64,000 nucleotides of DNA from Eublepharis macularius. Lineage: Eukaryota > Chordata > Lepidosauria > Squamata > Eublepharidae. The notes beneath the pieces were generated by a model. That model was not told the origin of the DNA, did not search any database, and saw only the letters and a program-made list of their open reading frames with translations. The DNA is taken from contig NC_072793.1 in the NCBI RefSeq assembly GCF_028583425.1, positions 104,083,689 to 104,147,688 on the forward strand, read 5' to 3'. Made by a program: the position numbers and the translations under genes. The stretch's first letter is position 1. The number at the start of each line of letters is the position of its first letter. This document shows positions 57,389 to 64,000 of the stretch, one piece after another.

Positions 57389-60300
57389 ATGGGAAAGCAT
57401 GTGTTATTTTACATTTTGTTGGTATTGATTCCTGGCCTTATAACATCTGATTTTGTGATAGAACAGTTCAGGAATATCAAGGTATGTAGCTGAAATCTGT
57501 GAAATAACTTTCTTTTTTAAAGAAAGGTTATTCTTCCTAGCATTTAGTGGCCATAGGGACTTGACCTTTTGGTCTTCAGTAAGTCGCAGAATGTATGTTC
57601 CAATAGCCTTTTACAGCTTGACAACTATGCATGTTTATTAGGGGCAAACCCTGAAAAATCAGTGATTAGATCTGCTAGTTTGCTTTTCCTTGTCAGTAGG
57701 AAGCCTTGATTTAGAATGGGGCCATGATGTGTGTGTTGGGGGGTTAACTTTTCCTCCTTATACATACTGTTTTGCCAACATCATTCACCTGGAGTGGATA
57801 TTTGCCCATTGGTGAAGACATAAGGTAACATTTATGGCTCCCATAAGGCACCTGGGGAGCCAGTGTGGTGCTGTGGTTAAAATGTCAGACTAGGATCTGG
57901 GAGATCTGAGTTTGGATCCCTGCTGTGCCATAGAAGCTTGCTGGGTGACATTGGGCCAGTCACATTCTCTCAGCCTCATCTACTTCATGGAGTTGTCATG
58001 AGGATAAATTGGAGGAGAAGAGAATGATGTAAGCTGTTTTGGGACCCCATTGGGGAGAAAGATGGGGTATAAATGAAATAAGTAAAACAAACAAATTTGT
58101 GTGTCCTTCTCACTGTAAAATGCATTACTAGGGAGCTATTTGAGGCCAGGAAAAAACATGGAAGAAAATTCTCTGTCTCCCAGGGACTACTATGGCTGCT
58201 ATTTACAAAGTAAAAAATGCTCCTAATCTTCCAGTTTCTTGTCTGGTTTGGATCAGCCTAGGCACAAACTAGACAAAATTCTGAAGATTATTATTTAAGC
58301 TCTAGTTTTGTTCAAATAGTAGCCTAGGGGAGTTAGAGAGTAGTGGTGGGACTGAATCAGGGCCACAGTGTTGGAGAAGGGATGGCCTAACCCCATGCAC
58401 TATTTTATATAATTTGCCTTTCAGTTGTGCTATTTGCTCCAACAGAAGTTTTCTGCATCTGGAGAAATACTACCCCCAGATTGCTGATTTGTGAAAAAGG
58501 TGTGTAGGGGAATAGTTCAACCCCCACACCAGCTCTGCAATCCTGGTCCAAATAAGGAGGCCCACAATTGCTATTTGGAGAAATTGATTGCTGTTCTTGA
58601 ATGGCTGTCTTATCATAGGGATAGCAACCTCCAGACAGGGTCTGGAGCTCTCTCTCTCAACTGCCTCCAGGAGATCAGGGCCATTTCCGCATGGCTTACC
58701 TCCGCATGGCAAATACTGTTGAAGACAGAGTAAGGATACAGGATGATCTTGACAGGCTGGAAAACAGGGCTAAAACAAAATGAATTTCAGCAGAGATAAA
58801 TGCAGAGTTCTGCATTTAGGAAGGAAAAATCAAATGCATAATCATAGGATGGGGGAGACTTGTCTTTGCAGTAGTATGTGCAAAAAGGATCTAGGGGTCT
58901 TAGTAGACCATACACTGAATATGTCAGCAGTGTGATATGGTAGCTAAAAAAGATAATGTGGTTTTGGACTGTATAAACAGAAGCATAGTGTCCAGTTTAC
59001 GAGAAGTGATGGTATCACTTTACTCTGTTCTGGGATGTGCAAGCCAAAAAATTTCGGCTAAAGCCGAAAGCCGAAAGAAGAATCTCTTTCGAATAAGCCG
59101 AAAGCCGAAATGGCCAGCCGTTTCGGCTTTCGGCTTTCAGCTTTGTTTCGGCTTTCTTTCGGCTTTCGGCTTTCAGCTTTTCAATGGGAAAATGCCTCCG
59201 TCTTCCCGGACGTCTGGGGGAGGCATTTTCCCACCGAATCAGCCCAAAATTGGTGGGGACCTTCCTCTAACCCCTCTCTAAAAAAACCCCAAGTTTCAGA
59301 CCGATTGGACTTTGGGGGGCCAAGTTATGGCCCCCCAAAGCAGGTCCCCCTATCCTCCCATAAGAAAGCGAAGGAGCAGCATATTGTTAGCATGCTGCTG
59401 CTCATCTTCTTCATTATTTCCTATGGGGAAAAATGAAGAAGCATGCAAAATGCCACCCCTGGCAAAGGAAGCCTGCTTCTTCATTTTTCCCCATAGGAAA
59501 TAATGAAGAAGATGAGCAGCAGCATGCTAACAATATGCTGCTCCTTCGCTTTCTTATGGGAGGATAGGGGGACCTGCTTTGGGGGGCCATAACTTGGCCC
59601 CCCAAAGTCCAATCGGTCTGAAACTTGGGGGGCTTCTAGAGAGGGGTTAGAGGAAGGTCACCACCAATTTTGGGCTGGTTCGGTGGGAAAATGCCTCCCC
59701 CAGACGTCCGGGAAGACGGAGGCATTTTCCCATTGAAAAGCTGAAAGAAAGCCGAAAGAAGCCAAAACACTTTTGTTTCGGCTTTCTTTCGGCATTCAGA
59801 AAGCCGAAACGCACATCCCTAGACCTCACCTAGAATATTGTGTTCAGTTTGGGGCACCACAATTTGAGAAGGATACAGACAAGCTGGAACGTGTCCAGAG
59901 GAGGGTAACGAAGATGGTGAGGGGTCTGGAGACCATGTCCTATGATGAATGGTTGAAGGAGCTTGGAATGTTTAGTCTGGAGAGGAGACGACTAAGAGGT
60001 GATAACCATCTTCAAGTACTTGAAGGGCTGTCATATAGAGTTGTTTTCCGTTGACCCAGAAGGTTAGACCAGACTCAATGGCTTGAAATTAAATCAAAAG
60101 AGCTTTCGGCTAAATATTAGGAAGAACTTCCAGACAGTTAGAGCGGTCCCTCAGTGGAACAGGCTTCCTTGGGAGGTGGTGGGCTCTCCTTCTTTGGAGG
60201 TTATTAAGCAGAAGCTAGATGGCCATTTGACAGCAATGCTGATTCTGTGAACTTGGGCAGATCATGAGGGAGAGGGCAGAATGGGTTACATCAGCGCTTA

Positions 60301-63087
60301 GTTCTCATGGCCTTCTTACATGCCCAGGGTAATGCCAGTTGCCACTTCGGGGGTCACGTAGCAATTTTCCACAAGCCAGTTTGGCTAGGGATCTTGGAGG
60401 TGTTTTGCTATCTTCTGGGCATGGAGCGGGGGTCACTGGGGCAGTTGGGAGGGGGAGTAGTTGTGAATTTCCCGCATTGTGCAGGAGATTGGACTAGATG
60501 ACCCTAGAGGTCCCTTCCAACCCTATGATTCTATGATTCTTCATGCTGGATCTTAATGGTATAGCTAATAAGTTCATTCAAAGAACCAATTAGAACAAAT
60601 ACATTCAGTGTAACTTTAAATCCTATGTGGCATAACTCTGAGTTTTCTTTGGGGTCATGGCTATGTTTTGAATTGCCTCAAAATGTGCTTTTACTCACTT
60701 ATAGGATATGAATTCAAAGTGAGAAGAAGATTGCTACTAGTCTGAACTCTGTACATTGCTCAGAAATTGAGTGCACAGCAACTGTTTTGTACTCTGTCCT
60801 GGCTCAGAGACTTCAAACATGCATTTATCAAATGAAGGCATCTGTGATGCCATAATTTAGTAAATTTCAGTACTGTCACCCTTATACATAAGGCACAAAC
60901 AAGATTCCTGTAAATGAATGTTCAGAAAAAAATTAAAAATGTTCCCCTAAAGGCTTTTCTGTGTTGTCTTACTTAGCGTCAGATTTGTGACCATTAGTTT
61001 GTTCTATAAACAAGGTGTGTATATTTGTAGATCTTTTGTACATTTACTAGCAAAGGAATGGTTTGGTTGTACCCTCCCTCTCCCCCCTAATTGCATCTTC
61101 TCTCTCCTCCCCTCCTCCCCCCTCCTCTTCTATATTTGACCAGTTTCTGTACCATGCATCTGACGAAGAGAACGTGATTCTCAAAAGCTTATGCTACAAT
61201 AAAATTGGTTAGTCTTAAAGGTGCTACTGGACTCTTTTTGATTTTGTAGATCTTAAAGTGACTATCCTAAATGGCCCAGCCCAGGGGCGTTGTTAGGGGG
61301 GTGTCCAGGGATGTCCGGGACCCCCTACATTTGTAGGGAGCCCCTTCCCAAATCCCCCATGACCCCACCTCCATAGATAGTAGAGGCCCCACCCTATGAT
61401 GGCATTGGGCCCCAGTTATTTTAAGGACCTAGCATAGCAACGCCTCTGGCCCAGCCCCAACCCACCCACCCTGGAAATTGGAAAGTCTACACCCCTGGTG
61501 AATTCTGAATGGAACTCTTCTAGGGACTGTAATTATGCTTGTCTTGTTTAACTTTATGGTGTCCAAATACCAATGTACAAAGAGTATAAATTCTCTGCCA
61601 AGAATGGCTTTCTCTGAAATAAAAAAGTCTTGTGATTTACCATGCAATCTTATGACAAGTTACTCTGGTCTAAGCCCATTAATTTCAATAGGTTTATATT
61701 GGAGTAACTTGTCATAGGATTGTATTGTTAATATGATATGAATGAGAGCCTACTAGGGTTGCCAGGCCCCCTCAACCTCCCGGCGGGGGACAGGGGCCTG
61801 GCACTTACCTTTGGGGAGAGGGGGTGTGCATGTGCGGAGGGCCCCCCCCCCACAGGTGCAATGACATCACTTCAGGAGTGACGTCATTGTGCGTCCCCTG
61901 GGCAGACCCGTTTTCGGGCACTGTGGAACGCTGTTGCACTCCACAGTGCCGGAAATGGGCCGTTCTGCTGTGGATTGGGCCCATTTTTGAGGCGCTGTGG
62001 AGAGTGGGAGCATTCCTGCGCTCCACAGTGCCTCAAAATGGGCCCAATCCATGGCAGAATGGGCCCGTTTTGGGCGCTGCAGAGCACAGGAGCATTCCTG
62101 CACTCCACAGTGCCTCAAAATGGGCCCGATCTGTGCCCAATCCATGCCGGATTGGGGCTGCGCTCCACAGGAGCCCCAATCCGAGCCAAAATGAGCCCGA
62201 TCCCAGCAGCTGCAGTGCACGGGAGCGTGCCACGCCACAGGGGAGCACACAAGGAAGGTGCGTGTCCCCCACTGCTCAGGTAAGTGGGGGCGGGGTGTAG
62301 GGAGCGGGGGCAGGGAATCCCCCACCCCCACCGGGGATCTGGGATCCCTAGAGCCTACTGTATGTATGAAATATATCTGTTTTTAAAATTTTCTTTTATT
62401 GTAGCAGACTTAAGATGGCTACCCTACTGGAATGTTCTGACGAATTCCAATAGCCACAAATAGTAACGTGTGATAACAGCAGAAGAATTTTTGGTGTTAG
62501 ATAGTGATGAGGAGGTTTCTTGATATATTCCTATAGGTGGGTTTTGTTTTTTCACTCAAGAATTGGACTGAAATCAATAATTTTTCTGTCCGATTTATAT
62601 TGTAGCTCTTCTTATTTGGCATTCTGGATTGGATATATTAAATTAATTTCATGTTATCCAGGTAGCTGAGGCATTGATCATTTCCTTCTACAGTCTTTTT
62701 ATGTTACACTATCAATGCTATCCCATCCATTGACTTCAAATGTTTTTATTTATTTATTTATTTTATTCGATTTGTATTCTGCCCTCCCTGCACCAGCCGG
62801 CTCAGGGCTTAGCATTGCACTGTATCATGTGTTCCATTTTGCATGAAAGATCCAGTCTCAACAAGCCAGTTTTGAATTACTTAGCCTTCAGTTCACTTCT
62901 AGCCCCATATTTGTATGTGCTTATCTGATAAGAGATGTCAGTAAACATGAAAGCACCACAGTCCATAGAATGGAAATGTATAACAATATCTGCTACCTAA
63001 CATGAAGTATGAGCACGGTACCTTTATTTCACAGGTTTAAGACTTTCTTTGCCTTTTTCTTTACAGAAAAGAAATGCTGCTGATGTG
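57389..63087 (+). CDS. Inter-alpha-trypsin inhibitor heavy chain, first two exons (partial)
   Basis: ITIH heavy chains are secreted plasma proteins that become covalently linked to hyaluronan and stabilise extracellular matrix. Exon 1 is 57389-57481, encoding the signal peptide [20 protein letters not shown] (cleavage probably after Ser20), then [11 protein letters not shown] and donor gtatgt. Exon 2 is 63067-63087 (KRNAADV), acceptor ttacag, donor gtaagt, both phase 0. A tiny second exon starting with Lys-Arg just after the signal peptide matches the ITIH1/ITIH3 plan (KRQAVD, KRSLPEG). The gene is divergent from NEK4, as ITIH1 is in mammals. VIT and VWA domains must lie beyond 64000. I cannot decide between ITIH1, ITIH3 and another paralogue. 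No ITIH exon found in 63088-64000. Confidence 0.75.
57855..58092 (+). mobile_element. CORE/MIR-like tRNA SINE
   Basis: Well preserved: gtgtggtgctgtggttaaaa, ggatccctgctgtgccatag, gggtgacattgggccagtca, gagttgtcatgaggataaat, ttttgggaccccattgggga, then gatggggtataaatgaa and A-rich tail. Same family as 40391-40626. In ITIH intron 1. Confidence 0.88.
58722..60541 (+). mobile_element. CR1 LINE 3' part, split by a foldback element
   Basis: Reads with landmarks aggatacaggatgatcttga, gagttctgcatttaggaagg, aaaaggatctaggggtctta, then, after the insert, ctcacctagaatattgtgtt, cagaggagggtaacgaagat, ggaagaacttccagacagtt and the terminus ggactagatgaccctagagg then ccaaccctatgattctatga. 5' truncated. The target block is interrupted at 59032-59819. 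In ITIH intron 1. Confidence 0.9.
59032..59819. mobile_element. 0.79-kb foldback (long inverted repeat) element
   Basis: Ends gggatgtgc and gcacatccc. Nearly the whole length is an inverted repeat with arms of about 375 bp around a central spacer of about 30 bp near 59442-59472. The outer part is made of cggcttt heptamer repeats; the inner arm contains ggaaaatgcctcc and ggggggccaagttatggcc tracts. Non-coding; no clear target-site duplication. Inserted into the CR1 copy. Confidence 0.85.
61135..61250 (+). mobile_element. Interspersed repeat with a gaaagcttatgctacaataaa-type core
   Basis: catgcatctgacgaagagaa, then aaaagcttatgctacaataa and agtcttaaaggtgctactgg actc. This is a very common sauropsid sequence of uncertain classification. 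The diverged copy at 54345 is inverted. Confidence 0.55.
61754..62350. mobile_element. hAT-like non-autonomous element with internal minisatellite
   Basis: The ends are tagggttgccagg and, reversed, tagggatcccaga. A perfect 8-bp duplication, gagcctac, flanks it (61746-61753 and 62351-62358), the hAT signature. The interior (61.9-62.17 kb) is three to four GC-rich, dyad-symmetric units of about 80-100 bp sharing cctgcRctccacagtgcc and tcaaaatgggccc. Open frames on both strands are a by-product of this repetition. Confidence 0.82.
62739..62875 (-). mobile_element. LINE/SINE 3' tail fragment
   Basis: (ttta)n followed by ttcgatttgtattctgccct and ccctgcaccagccggctcag, an inverted L2-type tail. In ITIH intron 1. 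Confidence 0.5.
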
Positions 63088-64000
63088 GTAAGTAGCTTTT
63101 TCATTATGTTTGCCTACCTTGGTCTAGGACAGTGTAATTTGAGCTAGTAGGTTGCTTTCTGGACTCCAGGAAGATTACCATGCTTAGCTATAGTAGGCGA
63201 TAGAATGGTGGCATCATAAGGTAGTTATCTGGCTTAATAACCTGCTACACATGCCTTGCTTCTCCAACCCCATAGAAAAAAATCCACAAATTCCAGGTTT
63301 CCAGCATCTGTAATAGGTTTACCGCTATGGTAGTATCTGACTTACCTAACTTCTGATAAACACAAGTGGATATTGTTTTCATAAAGGATACTCTACATGC
63401 AGGGTGTGGTCTGAAACCTCTATATGCATGGAGGAAGATATGGGTTAAAGGCTGAATTTAAATACAAAAATAATCCAAGAGAGAGCTGGAAGTTTCCTAT
63501 GGCAGCTGTGTAAAACAAAACCATCCTGGGTTGCAGAAGCTCTTTGGGAAACTGAATCTTGTTTCCTCTTTCTGTTCTTCCTCCCTGAGGTCTACTTGCT
63601 TGCAGTCCTTTCTTCCTGTTTCCTCTTTCCCACCATTTTTTGAAGTTTCCTCTCTAGCTGCCACTTTCCCTCACTTTTTCCTTCCCTCTTGTGGTTCCCA
63701 CAGCTTCTTCCTGACCAGCTTATGACGGAGGGCTTGAAAATGAAAATGCAATGTTCCAGCCACCACTCGTCACTGAGTAGTGGCAGGGTGCCCCTGTTCC
63801 AAGCCATACATATCCTTCCCCTGAAAAAGTAATACTGGGAAGACAAGAAAAGATTGTGGCCAGACGCTTACCTGTAGATTCCACACCCAAGAACAGCATC
63901 CTAACCAACAGGCCAAGAGGATAGGTTCAAAGGAGACATGCCAGCAAGCATTAGGCACCCCACTGCAGTCCTGATGTCACTACCAGTCACAAAGGGCCAG
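63088..64000. other. ITIH intron 2, 5' part
   Basis: No acceptor-exon-donor set compatible with ITIH exon 3 (VIT domain start) was found. A CT-rich stretch lies at 63540-63720. No repeat family recognised. Confidence 0.5.

Noticed and set aside
61900-62170. CRISPR-like repeat array
   Set aside because: Units are imperfect, each partly palindromic, without unique spacers, and inside a eukaryotic transposable element.
61824-62331. Long open frames on both strands (about 155-158 codons)
   Set aside because: They are low-complexity translations of the GC-rich minisatellite in the hAT-like element, with no family similarity and no splice context.

Overview
The window is vertebrate nuclear DNA, almost certainly from a squamate reptile (lizard or gecko grade). 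Evidence: multi-exon genes with GT-AG introns, and a repeat set of Bov-B, L2, CR1, R4-clade and L1 LINEs, a Sauria-type tRNA SINE, 5S-rRNA-derived SINEs, CORE/MIR-like SINEs, Penelope-like elements and hAT-like foldback elements. I cannot name the species.

Five protein-coding genes lie in the order and orientation known from human 3p21.1: GNL3 (+, last three exons only), GLT8D1 (-, nine coding exons, 372 aa), SPCS1 (+, four coding exons, 101 aa), NEK4 (-, sixteen coding exons, 805 aa) and the start of an inter-alpha-trypsin inhibitor heavy chain (ITIH) gene (+, continuing past the right edge). I resolved every coding exon of GLT8D1, SPCS1 and NEK4 to the base. Phases agree at every junction and the frames stay open from ATG to stop.

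Layout: 1-1361 GNL3 3' end; 2460-11042 GLT8D1 coding region, with a probable 5' UTR exon ending at 18632; 11-18.6 kb a repeat-filled 5' intron (L2, R4 with L1 and Bov-B nested in it); 19.1-20 kb CpG-rich head-to-head promoter of GLT8D1 and SPCS1; 19.66-23.8 kb SPCS1; 26.15-54.66 kb NEK4, whose introns hold Penelope-like palindromes, a terminal-inverted-repeat element and a 5'-inverted L1; 54.66-55.3 kb NEK4 promoter; 55.4-64 kb the ITIH gene start, with a CR1 copy split by a 0.8 kb foldback element and a small hAT-like element carrying an internal minisatellite.

The genes have unrelated housekeeping or secretory roles: nucleolar GTPase, Golgi-type glycosyltransferase, signal peptidase subunit, Nek kinase and secreted matrix protein. 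They are neighbours by conserved synteny and do not form a pathway. The most unusual observation is a dispersed duplication of the ITIH signal-peptide exon: two ungapped 187-bp copies 1.9 kb apart, the upstream one lacking its splice-donor G. I found no previously undescribed multi-gene system.
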